A stretch of 64,000 nucleotides of DNA, taken from contig CM082579.2 in the NCBI GenBank assembly GCA_040954595.2, positions 13,268,001 through 13,332,000 of the forward strand. Direction: 5' to 3'. The position numbers and the translations under genes are program-made. Below the pieces are notes generated by a model, which saw only the letters and a list, made by a program, of their open reading frames with translations, searched no databases and was not told the origin of the DNA. Of this stretch, positions 1 to 14,314 are shown piece after piece; within the stretch, counting starts at the first letter, position 1, and each line of letters begins with the position of its first letter. The stretch is from Balanoglossus misakiensis (taxonomy: Eukaryota > Hemichordata).

Positions 1-92
1 GACCCCACCAGACACTCAAAATTAATGGACAGGATACTGTCCACTCTGGCCAGGATACTGTCTTGCCTGGTTAATGTTGACACTCAAAATTA

Positions 93-3000
93 ATGGACAG
101 GATACTGTCCACTCTGGCCAGGATACTGTCTGGCCTGGTTAATGTTGACGCAAAGGTTGACCCCACCAGACACTCAAAATTAATGGACAGGATACTGTCC
201 ACTCTGGTCAGGATACTGTCTGGCCTGGTTAATGTTGACGCAAAGGTTGACCCCACCAAACACTCAAAATTAATGGACAGGATACTGTCCACTCTGGCCT
301 GGTTACTGTCTGGCCTGGTTAATGTTGACGCAAAGGTTGACCCCACCAAACACTCGAAATTAATGGACTGGATACTGTCCACTCTGGCCTGGTTACTGTC
401 TGGCCTGGTTAATGTTGACGCAAAGGTTGACCCCACCAAACACTCAAAATTAATGGACAGGATACTGTCCACTCTGGTCAGGATACTGTCTGGCCTGGTT
501 AATGTTGACGCAAAGGTTGACCCCACCAAACACTCAAAATTAATGGACAGGATACTGTCCACTCTGGCCTGGTTACTGTCTGGCCTGGTTAATGTTGACG
601 CAAAGGTTGACCCCACCAAACACTCGAAATTAATGGACTGGATACTGTCCACTCTGGCCTGGTTACTGTCTGGCCTGGTTAATGTTGACGCAAAGGTTGA
701 CCCCACCAAACACTCGAAATTAATGGACAGGATACTGTCCACTCTGGCCTGGTTACTGTCTGGCCTGGTTAATGTTGACGCAAAGGTTGACCCCACCAAA
801 CACTCGAAATTAATGGACAGGATACTGTCCACTCTGGCCTGGTTACTGTCTGGCCTGGTTAATGTTGACGCAAAGGTTGACCCCACCAAACACTCGAAAT
901 TAATGGGCAGAATACTGTCCACTCTGGCCTGGTTACTGTCTGGCCTGGTTAATGTTGACGCAAAGGTTGACCCCTCCAAACACTCAAAATTGATGGGCAG
1001 GATACTGTCCACTCTTGCCTTGTTACTGTCTGGCCTGGTTAATGTTGACGCAAAGGTTGACCCCACCAAACACTCAAAATTAATGGACAGGATACTGTCC
1101 ACTCTGGCCTGGTTACTGTCTGGCCTGGTTAATGTTGACGCAAAGGTTGACCCCACCAAACACTCGAAATTAATGGACTGGATACTGTCCACTCTGGCCT
1201 GGTTACTGTCTGGCCTGGTTAATGTTGACGCAAAGGTTGACCCCACCAAACACTCGAAATTAATGGACAGGATACTGTCCACTCTGGCCTGGTTACTGTC
1301 TGGCCTGGTTAATGTTGACGCAAAGGTTGACCCCACCAAACACTCGAAATTAATGGACAGGATACTGTCCACTCTGGCCTGGTTACTGTCTGGCCTGGTT
1401 AATGTTGACGCAAAGGTTGACCCCACCAAACACTCGAAATTAATGGGCAGAATACTGTCCACTCTGGCCTGGTTACTGTCTGGCCTGGTTAATGTTGACG
1501 CAAAGGTTGACCCCACCAAACACTCAAAATTGATGGGCAGGATACTGTCCACTCTTGCCTTGTTACTGTCTGGCCTGGTTAATGTTGACGCAAAGGTTGA
1601 CCCCACCAAACACTCGAAATTAATTGGCAGGATACTGTCCACTCTGGCCTTGTTACTGTCTGGCCTGGTTAATTTTGACGCAAAGGTTGACCCCACCAAA
1701 CACTCGAAATTAATTGGCAGGATACTGTCCACTCTGGTCTGGTTACTGTCTGGCCTGGTTAATGTTGACGCAAAGGTTGACCCCACCAAACACTCGAAAT
1801 TAATGGACTGGATACTGTCCACTCTGGCCTGGTTACTGTCTGGCCTGGTTAATGTTGACGCAAAGGTTGACCCCACCAAACACTCGAAATTAATGGACAG
1901 GATACTGTCCACTCTGGCCTGGTTACTGTCTGGCCTGGTTAATGTTGACGCAAAGGTTGACCCCACCAAACACTCGAAATTAATGGACAGGATACTGTCC
2001 ACTCTGGCCTGGTTACTGTCTGGCCTGGTTAATGTTGACGCAAAGGTTGACCCCACCAAACACTCGAAATTAATGGGCAGAATACTGTCCACTCTGGCCT
2101 GGTTACTGTCTGGCCTGGTTAATGTTGACGCAAAGGTTGACCCCACCAAACACTCAAAATTGATGGGCAGGATACTGTCCACTCTTGCCTTGTTACTGTC
2201 TGGCCTGGTTAATGTTGACGCAAAGGTTGACCCCACCAAACACTCGAAATTAATTGGCAGGATACTGTCCACTCTGGCCTTGTTACTGTCTGGCCTGGTT
2301 AATGTTGACGCAAAGGTTGACCCCACCAAACACTCGAAATTAATTGGCAGGATACTGTCCACTCTGGTCTGGTTACTGTCTGGCCTGGTTAATGTTGACA
2401 CAAAGGTTGACCCCACCAAACACTCAAAATTAATGGGCAGGATACTGTCCACTCTGGCCTTGTTACTGTCTGGCCTGGTTAATGTTGACGCAAAGGTTGC
2501 CCCAACCAAACACTCGAAATTAATGGGCAGGATACTGTCCACTCTGGCCTGGTTACTGTCTGGCCTGGTTAATGTTGACGCAAAGGTTGACCCCACCAAA
2601 CACTCGAAATTAATGGGCAGAATACTGTCCACTCTGGCCTGGTTACTGTCTGGCCTGGTTAATGTTGACGCAAAGGTTGACCCCACCAAACACTCAAAAT
2701 TGATTGGCAGGATACTGTCCACTCTGGCCTTGTTACTCTCTGGCCTGGTTAATGTTGACGCAAAGGTTGACCCCACCAAACACTCGAAATTAATTGGCAG
2801 GATACTGTCCACTCTGGTCTGGTTACTGTCTGGCCTGGTTAATGTTGATGCAAAGGTTGACCCCACCAAACACTCAAAATTAATGGGCAGGATACTGTCC
2901 ACTCTGGCCTTGTTACTGTCTGGCCTGGTTAATGTTGACGCAAAGGTTGACCCCACCAAACACTCGAAATTAATGGGCAGGATACTGTCCACTCTGGCCT

Positions 3001-3580
3001 TGTTACTGTCTGGCCTGGTTAATGTTGACGCAAAGGTTGCCCCAACCAAACACTCGAAATTAATGGGCAGGATACTGTCCACTCTGGCCTGGTTACTGTC
3101 TGGCCTGGTTAATGTTGACGCAAAGGTTGACCCCACCAAACACTTGAAATTCATGGGCAGAATACTGTCCACTCTGGCCAGGATACTGTCTGGCCTGGTT
3201 AATGTTGACGCAGGGGTTGACCCCACCAAACACTCGAAATTCATGGGCAGGATACTGTCCACTCTGGCCTGGTTACTGTCTGGCCTAGTTAATGTTGACG
3301 CAAAGGTTGACCCCACCAAACACTCGAAATTAATGGGCAGGATACTGTCCACTCTGGCCTTGTTACTGTCTGGCCTGGTTAAAGTTGGCGCAAAGGTTGA
3401 CCCCACCAAACACTCGAAATTCATGGGCAGAATACTGTCCACTCTGGCCAGGATACTGTCTGGCCTGGTTAATGTTGACGCAAAGGTTGACCCCACCAGA
3501 CACTCAAAATTAATAGACAGGATACTGTCCACTCTGGCCAGGATACTGTCTGCCCTGGTTAATGTTGACACTCAAAATTA
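93..3580. repeat. Higher-order block 1 of the 90-bp satellite (3,488 bp)
   Basis: Block between two identical 22-bp-deletion junctions (GTTGACACTCAAAATTAATG). Its length is 38 x 90 + 68. It starts with AGG-ATA type units and ends with a characteristic series: a GGGG variant unit (3,211), an AAAGTTGGC unit (3,380) and a unit with ATAGAC in place of ATGGAC (3,513). The middle is built of repeated sub-series of TGG-TTA and TTG-TTA units. Its second unit lacks the AAGTTTGACCACACC variant found at the start of the later blocks. Confidence 0.85.
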
Positions 3581-6500
3581 ATGGACAGGATACTGTCCAC
3601 TCTGGCCAGGATACTGTCTGGCCTGGTTAATGTTGACGCAAAGGTTGACCCCACCAGACACTCAAAATTAATGGACAGGATACTGTCCACTCTGGTCAGG
3701 ATACTGTCTGGCCTGGTTAATGTTGACGCAAAGTTTGACCACACCAGACACTCAAAATTAATGGACAGGATACTGTCCACTCTGGCCTGGTTACTGTCTG
3801 GCCTGGTTAATATTGATGCAACGGTTGACCCCACCAGACACTCGAAATTAATGGGCAGAATACTGTCCACTCTGGTCTGGTTACTGTCTGGCCTGGTTAA
3901 TGTTGACGCAAAGGTTGACCCGACCAAACACTCAAAATTAATGGGCAGGATACTGTCCACTCTGGCCTTGTTACTGTCTGGCCTGGTTAATGTTGACGCA
4001 AAGGTTGACCCCACCAAACACTCGAAATTAATGGGAGGGATACTGTCCACTCTGGCCTTGTTACTGTCTGGCCTGGTTAATGTTGACGCAAAGGTTGACC
4101 CCACCAAACACTTGAAATTAATGGGCAGGATACTGTCCACTCTGGCCTTGTTACTGTCTGGCCTGGTTAATGTTGACGCAAAGGTTGACCCCACCAAACA
4201 CTTGAAATTCATGGGCAGAATACTGTCCACTCTGGCCAGGATACTGTCTTGCCTGGTTAATGTTGACGCAAAGGTTGACCCCACCAAATACTCGAAATTA
4301 ATGGGCAGAATACTGTCCACTCTGGCCAGGATACTGTCAGGCCTGGTTAAGGTTGACGCAAAGGTTGACCCCACCAAACACTCGAAATTCATGGGCAGGA
4401 TACTGTCCACTCTGGCCTGGTTACTGTCTGGCCTGGTTAATGTTGACGCAAAGGTTGACCCCACCAAACACTCGAAATTAATGGACTGGATACTGTCCAC
4501 TCTGGCCTGGTTACTGTCTGGCCTGGTTAATGTTGACGCAAAGGTTGACCCCACCAAACACTCGAAATTAATGGACAGGATACTGTCCACTCTGGCCTGG
4601 TTACTGTCTGGCCTGGTTAATGTTGACGCAAAGGTTGACCCCACCAAACACTCGAAATTAATGGACAGGATACTGTCCACTCTGGCCTGGTTACTGTCTG
4701 GCCTGGTTAATGTTGACGCAAAGGTTGACCCCACCAAACACTCGAAATTAATGGGCAGAATACTGTCCACTCTGGCCTGGTTACTGTCTGGCCTGGTTAA
4801 TGTTGACGCAAAGGTTGACCCCACCAAACACTCAAAATTGATGGGCAGGATACTGTCCACTCTGGCCTTGTTACTGTCTGGCCTGGTTAATGTTGACGCA
4901 AAGGTTTACCCCACCAAACACTCGAAATTAATTGGCAGGATACTGTCCACTCTGGCCTTGTTACTGTCTGGCCTGGTTAATGTTGACGCAAAGGTTGACC
5001 CCACCAAACACTCGAAATTAATTGGCAGGATACTGTCCACTCTGGTCTGGTTACTGTCTGGCCTGGTTAATGTTGACACAAAGGTTGACCCCACCAAACA
5101 CTCAAAATTAATGGGCAGGATACTGTCCACTCTGGCCTTGTTACTGTCTGGCCTGGTTAATGTTGACGCAAAGGTTGACCCCACCAAACACTCGAAATTA
5201 ATGGGCAGGATACTGTCCACTCTGGCCTTGTTACTGTCTGGCCTGGTTAATGTTGACGCAAAGGTTGCCCCAACCAAACACTCGAAATTAATGGGCAGGA
5301 TACTGTCCACTCTGGCCTGGTTACTGTCTGGCCTGGTTAATGTTGACGCAAAGGTTGACCCCATCAAACACTTGAAATTCATGGGCAGGATACTGTCCAC
5401 TCTGGCCTGGTTACTGTCTGGCCTGGTTAATGTTGACGCAAAGGTTGACCCCACCAAACACTCAAAATTGATGGGCAGGATACTGTCCACTCTTGCCTTG
5501 TTACTGTCTGGCCTGGTTAATGTTGACGCAAAGGTTGACCCCACCAAACACTCAAAATTAATTGGCAGGATACTGTCCACTCTGGCCTTGTTACTGTCTG
5601 GCCTGGTTAATGTTCACGCAAAGGTTGACCCCACCAAACACTCGAAATTAATTGGCAGGATACTGTCCACTCTGGTCTGGTTACTGTCTGGCCTGGTTAA
5701 TGTTGACGCAAAGGTTGACCCCACCAAACACTCGAAATTAATGGACTGGATACTGTCCACTCTGGCCTGGTTACTGTCTGGCCTGGTTAATGTTGACGCA
5801 AAGGTTGACCCCACCAAACACTCGAAATTAATGGACAGGATACTGTCCACTCTGGCCTGGTTACTGTCTGGCCTGGTTAATGTTGACGCAAAGGTTGACC
5901 CCACCAAACACTCGAAATTAATGGACAGGATACTGTCCACTCTGGCCTGGTTACTGTCTGGCCTGGTTAATGTTGACGCAAAGGTTGACCCCACCAAACA
6001 CTCGAAATTAATGGACAGGATACTGTCCACTCTGGCCTGGTTACTGTCTGGCCTGGTTAATGTTGACGCAAAGGTTGACCCCACCAAACACTCGAAATTG
6101 ATGGGCAGGATACTGTCCACTCTGGCCTGGTTACTGTCTGGCCTGGTTAATGTTGACGCAAAGGTTGACCCCACCAAACACTCGAAATTAATTGGCAGGA
6201 TACTGTCCACTCTGGCCTTGTTACTGTCTGGCCTGGTTAATGTTGACGCAAAGGTTGACCCCACCAAACACTCGAAATTAATTGGCAGGATACTGTCCAC
6301 TCTGGTCTGGTTACTGTCTGGCCTGGTTAATGTTGACACAAAGGTTGACCCCACCAAACACTCAAAATTAATGGGCAGGATACTGTCCACTCTGGCCTTG
6401 TTTCTGTCTGGCCTGGTTAATGTTGACGCAAAGGTTGCCCCAACCAAACACTCGAAATTAATTGGCAGGATACTGTCCACTCTGGCCTGGTTACTGTCTG

Positions 6501-7518
6501 GCCTGGTTAATGTTGACGCAAAGGTTGACCCCACCAAACACTCGAAATTCATGGGCAGAATACTGTCCACTCTGGCCTGGTTACTGTCTGGCCTGGTTAA
6601 TGTTGACGCAAAGGTTGACCCCACCAAACACTCAAAATTGATTGGCAGGATACTGTCCACTCTGGCCTTGTTACTGTCTGGCCTGGTTAATGTTGACGCA
6701 AAGGTTGACCCCACCAAACACTCGAAATTAATTGGCAGGATACTGTCCACTCTGGTCTGGTTACTGTCTGGCCTGGTTAATGTTGACGCAAAGGTTGACC
6801 CCACCAAACACTCAAAATTAATGGGCAGGATACTGTCCACTCTGGCCTTGTTACTGTCTGGCCTGGTTAATGTTGACGCAAAGGTTGACCCCACCAAACA
6901 CTCGAAATTAATGGGCAGGATACTGTCCACTCTGGCCTTGTTACTGTCTGGCCTGGTTAATGTTGACGCAAAGGTTGCCCCAACCAAACACTCGAAATTA
7001 ATGGGCAGGATACTGTCCACTCTGGCCTTGTTACTGTCTGGCCTGGTTAATGTTGACGCAAAGGTTGACCCCACCAAACACTTGAAATTCATGGGCAGAA
7101 TACTGTCCACTCTGGCCAGGATACTGTCTGGCCTGGTTAATGTTGACGCAGGGGTTGACCCCACCAAACACTCGAAATTCATGGGCAGGATACTGTCCAC
7201 TCTGGCCTGGTTACTGTCTGGCCTGGTTAATGTTGACGCAAAGGTTGACCCCACCAAACACTCGAAATTAATGGGCAGGATACTGTCCACTCTGGCCTTG
7301 TTACTGTCTGGCCTGGTTAAAGTTGGCGCAAAGGTTGACCCCACCAAACACTCGAAATTCATGGGCAGAATACTGTCCACTCTGGCCAGGATACTGTCTG
7401 GCCTGGTTAATGTTGACGCAAAGGTTGACCCCACCAGACACTCAAAATTAATAGACAGGATACTGTCCACTCTGGCCAGGATACTGTCTGCCCTGGTTAA
7501 TGTTGACACTCAAAATTA
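3581..7518. repeat. Higher-order block 2 of the 90-bp satellite (3,938 bp)
   Basis: Length 43 x 90 + 68, bounded by the same 22-bp-deletion junctions. The head carries the AAGTTTGACCACACC variant near 3,730 and the GCAACGGTTGACC variant near 3,829. The tail series matches that of block 1. Runs of TTG-TTA and TGG-TTA units repeat inside it. Confidence 0.85.
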
Positions 7519-9116
7519 ATGGACAGGATACTGTCCACTCTGGCCAGGATACTGTCTGGCCTGGTTAATGTTGACGCAAAGGTTGACCCCACCAGACACT
7601 CAAAATTAATGGACAGGATACTGTCCACTCTGGTCAGGATACTGTCTGGCCTGGTAAATGTTGACGCAAAGTTTGACCACACCAGACACTCAAAATTAAT
7701 GGACAGGATACTGTCCACTCTGGCCTGGTTACTGTCTGGCCTGGTTAATGTTGATGCAACGGTTGACCCCACCAGACACTCGAAATTAATGGGCAGAATA
7801 CTGTCCACTCTGGTCTGGTTACTGTCTGGCCTGGTTAATGTTGACGCAAAGGTTGACCCGACCAAACACTCAAAATTAATGGGCAGGATACTGTCCACTC
7901 TGGCCTTGTTACTGTCTGGCCTGGTTAATGTTGACGCAAAGGTTGACCCCACCAAACACTCGAAATTAATGTGAGGGATACTGTCCACTCTGGCCTTGTT
8001 ACTGTCTGGCCTGGTTAATGTTGACGCAAAGGTTGACCCAACCAAACACTTGAAATTAATGGGCAGGATACTGTCCACTCTGGCCTTGTTACTGTCTGGC
8101 CTGGTTAATGTTGACGCAAAGGTTGACCCCACCAAACACTTGAAATTCATGGGCAGAATACTGTCCACTCTGGCCAGGATACTGTCTTGCCTGGTTAATG
8201 TTGACGCAAAGGTTGACCCCACCAAATACTCGAAATTAATGGGCAGAATACTGTCCACTCTGGCCAGGATACTGTCAGGCCTGGTTAAGGTTGACGCAAA
8301 GGTTGACCCCACCAAACACTCGAAATTCATGGGCAGGATACTGTCCACTCTGGCCTGGTTACTGTCTGGCCTGGTTAATGTTGACGCAAAGGTTGACCCC
8401 ACCAAACACTCAAAATTAATGGGCAGGATACTGTCCACTCTGGCCTTGTTACTGTCTGGCCTGGTTAATGTTGACGCAAAGGTTGACCCCACCAAACACT
8501 CGAAATTAATGGGCAGGATACTGTCCACTCTGGCCTTGTTACTGTCTGGCCTGGTTAATGTTGACGCAAAGGTTGCCCCAACCAAACACTCGAAATTAAT
8601 GGGCAGGATACTGTCCACTCTGGCCTTGTTACTGTCTGGCCTGGTTAATGTTGACGCAAAGGTTGACCCCACCAAACACTTGAAATTCATGGGCAGAATA
8701 CTGTCCACTCTGGCCAGGATACTGTCTGGCCTGGTTAATGTTGACGCAGGGGTTGACCCCACCAAACACTCGAAATTCATGGGCAGGATACTGTCCACTC
8801 TGGCCTGGTTACTGTCTGGCCTGGTTAATGTTGACGCAAAGGTTGACCCCACCAAACACTCGAAATTAATGGGCAGGATACTGTCCACTCTGGCCTTGTT
8901 ACTGTCTGGCCTGGTTAAAGTTGGCGCAAAGGTTGACCCCACCAAACACTCGAAATTCATGGGCAGAATACTGTCCACTCTGGCCAGGATACTGTCTGGC
9001 CTGGTTAATGTTGACGCAAAGGTTGACCCCACCAGACACTCAAAATTAATAGACAGGATACTGTCCACTCTGGCCAGGATACTGTCTGCCCTGGTTAATG
9101 TTGACACTCAAAATTA
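7519..9116. repeat. Higher-order block 3 of the 90-bp satellite (1,598 bp)
   Basis: Length 17 x 90 + 68. It has the same head and tail as blocks 1 and 2 but a much shorter middle. It carries a TGA stop (AATGTGAGGG near 7,969-7,978) where other blocks read AATGGGAGGG. The same mutation recurs at about 9,567, 10,467 and 11,547, so it marks a duplication lineage. Confidence 0.85.
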
Positions 9117-12100
9117 ATGGACAGGATACTGTCCACTCTGGCCAGGATACTGTCTGGCCTGGTTAATGTTGACGCAAAGGTTGACCCCACCAGACACTCA
9201 AAATTAATGGACAGGATACTGTCCACTCTGGTCAGGATACTGTCTGGCCTGGTAAATGTTGACGCAAAGTTTGACCACACCAGACACTCAAAATTAATGG
9301 ACAGGATACTGTCCACTCTGGCCTGGTTACTGTCTGGCCTGGTTAATGTTGATGCAACGGTTGACCCCACCAGACACTCGAAATTAATGGGCAGAATACT
9401 GTCCACTCTGGTCTGGTTACTGTCTGGCCTGGTTAATGTTGACGCAAAGGTTGACCCGACCAAACACTCAAAATTAATGGGCAGGATACTGTCCACTCTG
9501 GCCTTGTTACTGTCTGGCCTGGTTAATGTTGACGCAAAGGTTGACCCCACCAAACACTCGAAATTAATGTGAGGGATACTGTCCACTCTGGCCTTGTTAC
9601 TGTCTGGCCTGGTTAATGTTGACGCAAAGGTTGACCCAACCAAACACTTGAAATTAATGGGCAGGATACTGTCCACTCTGGCCTTGTTACTGTCTGGCCT
9701 GGTTAATGTTGACGCAAAGGTTGACCCCACCAAACACTTGAAATTCATGGGCAGAATACTGTCCACTCTGGCCAGGATACTGTCTTGCCTGGTTAATGTT
9801 GACGCAAAGGTTGACCCCACCAAATACTCGAAATTAATGGGCAGAATACTGTCCACTCTGGCCAGGATACTGTCAGGCCTGGTTAAGGTTGACGCAAAGG
9901 TTGACCCCACCAAACACTCGAAATTCATGGGCAGGATACTGTCCACCCTGGCCTGGTTACTGTCTGGCCTGGTTAATGTTGACGCAAAGGTTGACCCCAC
10001 CAAACACTCGAAATTAATGGACAGGATACTGTCCACTCTGGCCTGGTTACTGTCTGGCCTGGTTAATGTTGACGCAAAGGTTGACCCCACCAGACACTCA
10101 AAATTAATGGACAGGATACTGTCCACTCTGGTCAGGATACTGTCTGGCCTGGTAAATGTTGACGCAAAGTTTGACCACACCAGACACTCAAAATTAATGG
10201 ACAGGATACTGTCCACTCTGGCCTGGTTACTGTCTGGCCTGGTTAATGTTGATGCAACGGTTGACCCCACCAGACACTCGAAATTAATGGGCAGAATACT
10301 GTCCACTCTGGTCTGGTTACTGTCTGGCCTGGTTAATGTTGACGCAAAGGTTGACCCGACCAAACACTCAAAATTAATGGGCAGGATACTGTCCACTCTG
10401 GCCTTGTTACTGTCTGGCCTGGTTAATGTTGACGCAAAGGTTGACCCCACCAAACACTCGAAATTAATGTGAGGGATACTGTCCACTCTGGCCTTGTTAC
10501 TGTCTGGCCTGGTTAATGTTGACGCAAAGGTTGACCCAACCAAACACTTGAAATTAATGGGCAGGATACTGTCCACTCTGGCCTTGTTACTGTCTGGCCT
10601 GGTTAATGTTGACGCAAAGGTTGACCCCACCAAACACTTGAAATTCATGGGCAGAATACTGTCCACTCTGGCCAGGATACTGTCTTGCCTGGTTAATGTT
10701 GACGCAAAGGTTGACCCCACCAAATACTCGAAATTAATGGGCAGAATACTGTCCACTCTGGCCAGGATACTGTCAGGCCTGGTTAAGGTTGACGCAAAGG
10801 TTGACCCCACCAAACACTCGAAATTCATGGGCAGGATACTGTCCACTCTGGCCTGGTTACTGTCTGGCCTGGTTAATGTTGACGCAAAGGTTGACCCCAC
10901 CAAACACTCGAAATTAATGGACTGGATACTGTCCACTCTGGCCTGGTTACTGTCTGGCCTGGTTAATGTTGACGCAAAGGTTGACCCCACCAAACACTCG
11001 AAATTAATGGACAGGATACTGTCCACCCTGGCCTGGTTACTGTCTGGCCTGGTTAATGTTGACGCAAAGGTTGACCCCACCAAACACTCGAAATTAATGG
11101 ACAGGATACTGTCCACTCTGGCCTGGTTACTGTCTGGCCTGGTTAATGTTGACGCAAAGGTTGACCCCACCAGACACTCAAAATTAATGGACAGGATACT
11201 GTCCACTCTGGTCAGGATACTGTCTGGCCTGGTAAATGTTGACGCAAAGTTTGACCACACCAGACACTCAAAATTAATGGACAGGATACTGTCCACTCTG
11301 GCCTGGTTACTGTCTGGCCTGGTTAATGTTGATGCAACGGTTGACCCCACCAGACACTCGAAATTAATGGGCAGAATACTGTCCACTCTGGTCTGGTTAC
11401 TGTCTGGCCTGGTTAATGTTGACGCAAAGGTTGACCCGACCAAACACTCAAAATTAATGGGCAGGATACTGTCCACTCTGGCCTTGTTACTGTCTGGCCT
11501 GGTTAATGTTGACGCAAAGGTTGACCCCACCAAACACTCGAAATTAATGTGAGGGATACTGTCCACTCTGGCCTTGTTACTGTCTGGCCTGGTTAATGTT
11601 GACGCAAAGGTTGACCCAACCAAACACTTGAAATTAATGGGCAGGATACTGTCCACTCTGGCCTTGTTACTGTCTGGCCTGGTTAATGTTGACGCAAAGG
11701 TTGACCCCACCAAACACTTGAAATTCATGGGCAGAATACTGTCCACTCTGGCCAGGATACTGTCTTGCCTGGTTAATGTTGACGCAAAGGTTGACCCCAC
11801 CAAATACTCGAAATTAATGGGCAGAATACTGTCCACTCTGGCCAGGATACTGTCAGGCCTGGTTAAGGTTGACGCAAAGGTTGACCCCACCAAACACTCG
11901 AAATTCATGGGCAGGATACTGTCCACTCTGGCCTGGTTACTGTCTGGCCTGGTTAATGTTGACGCAAAGGTTGACCCCACCAAACACTCGAAATTAATGG
12001 ACTGGATACTGTCCACTCTGGCCTGGTTACTGTCTGGCCTGGTTAATGTTGACGCAAAGGTTGACCCCACCAAACACTCGAAATTAATGGACAGGATACT

Positions 12101-14314
12101 GTCCACCCTGGCCTGGTTACTGTCTGGCCTGGTTAATGTTGACGCAAAGGTTGACCCCACCAAACACTCGAAATTAATGGACAGGATACTGTCCACTCTG
12201 GCCTGGTTACTGTCTGGCCTGGTTAATGTTGACGCAAAGGTTGACCCCACCAAACACTCGAAATTAATGGGCAGAATACTGTCCACTCTGGCCTGGTTAC
12301 TGTCTGGCCTGGTTAATGTTGACGCAAAGGTTGACCCCACCAAACACTCAAAATTGATGGGCAGGATACTGTCCACTCTGGCCTTGTTACTGTCTGGCCT
12401 GGTTAATGTTGACGCAAAGGTTGACCCCACCAAACACTCGAAATTAATTGGCAGAATACTGTCCACTCTGGTCTGGTTACTGTCTGGCCTGGTTAATGTT
12501 GACGCAAAGGTTGACCCGACCAAACACTCAAAATTAATGGGCAGGATACTGTCCACTCTGGCCTTGTTACTGTCTGGCCTGGTTAATGTTGACGCAAAGG
12601 TTGACCCCACCAAACACTCGAAATTAATGGGAGGGATACTGTCCACTCTGGCCTTGTTACTGTCTGGCCTGGTTAATGTTGACGCAAAGGTTGACCCAAC
12701 CAAACACTTGAAATTAATGGGCAGGATACTGTCCACTCTGGCCTTGTTACAGTCTGGCCTGGTTAATGTTGACGCAAAGGTTGACCCCACCAAACACTTG
12801 AAATTCATGGGCAGAATACTGTCCACTCTGGCCAGGATACTGTCTTGCCTGGTTAATGTTGACGCAAAGGTTGACCCCACCAAATACTCGAAATTAATGG
12901 GCAGAATACTGTCCACTCTGGCCAGGATACTGTCAGGCCTGGTTAAGGTTGACGCAAAGGTTGACCCCACCAAACACTCGAAATTCATGGGCAGGATACT
13001 GTCCACTCTGGCCTGGTTACTGTCTGGCCTGGTTAATGTTGACGCAAAGGTTGACCCCACCAAACACTCGAAATTAATGGACTGGATACTGTCCACTCTG
13101 GCCTGGTTACTGTCTGGCCTGGTTAATGTTGACGCAAAGGTTGACCCCACCAAACACTCGAAATTAATGGACAGGATACTGTCCACTCTGGCCTGGTTAC
13201 TGTCTGGCCTGGTTAATGTTGACGCAAAGGTTGACCCCACCAAACACTCGAAATTAATGGACAGGATACTGTCCACTCTGGCCTGGTTACTGTCTGGCCT
13301 GGTTAATGTTGACGCAAAGGTTGACCCCACCAAACACTCAAAATTGATGGGCAGGATACTGTCCACTCTGGCCTTGTTACTGTCTGGCCTGGTTAATGTT
13401 GACGCAAAGGTTGACCCCACCAAACACTCGAAATTAATTGGCAGGATACTGTCCACTCTGGCCTTGTTACTGTCTGGCCTGGTTAATGTTGACGCAAAGG
13501 TTGACCCCACCAAACACTCGAAATTAATTGGCAGGATACTGTCCACTCTGGTCTGGTTACTGTCTGGCCTGGTTAATGTTGACACAAAGGTTGACCCCAC
13601 CAAACACTCAAAATTAATGGGCAGGATACTGTCCACTCTGGCCTTGTTACTGTCTGGCCTGGTTAATGTTGACGCAAAGGTTGACACCACCAAACACTCG
13701 AAATTAATGGGCAGGATACTGTCCACTCTGGCCTTGTTACTGTCTGGCCTGGTTAATGTTGACGCAAAGGTTGCCCCAACCAAACACTCGAAATTAATGG
13801 GCAGGATACTGTCCACTCTGGCCTGGTTACTGTCTGGCCTGGTTAATGTTGACGCAAAGGTTGACCCCACCAAACACTTGAAATTCATGGGCAGAATACT
13901 GTCCACTCTGGCCAGGATACTGTCTGGCCTGGTTAATGTTGACGCAGGGGTTGACCCCACCAAACACTCGAAATTCATGGGCAGGATACTGTCCACTCTG
14001 GCCTGGTTACTGTCTGGCCTGGTTAATGTTGACGCAAAGGTTGACCCCACCAAACACTCGAAATTAATGGGCAGGATACTGTCCACTCTGGCCTTGTTAC
14101 TGTCTGGCCTGGTTAAAGTTGGCGCAAAGGTTGACCCCACCAAACACTCGAAATTCATGGGCAGAATACTGTCCACTCTGGCCAGGATACTGTCTGGCCT
14201 GGTTAATGTTGACGCAAAGGTTGACCCCACCAGACACTCAAAATTAATAGACAGGATACTGTCCACTCTGGCCAGGATACTGTCTGCCCTGGTTAATGTT
14301 GACACTCAAAATTA
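9117..14314. repeat. Higher-order block 4 of the 90-bp satellite (5,198 bp) with internal tandem duplications
   Basis: Length 57 x 90 + 68. The first third contains three successive copies of the head segment with the TGA marker. The units after the marker begin at 9,594, 10,494 and 11,574, giving offsets of 900 and 1,080 bp (10 and 12 units). The extra 180 bp in the second interval are two TGG-TTA units. The rest closely matches block 5. Confidence 0.85.
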
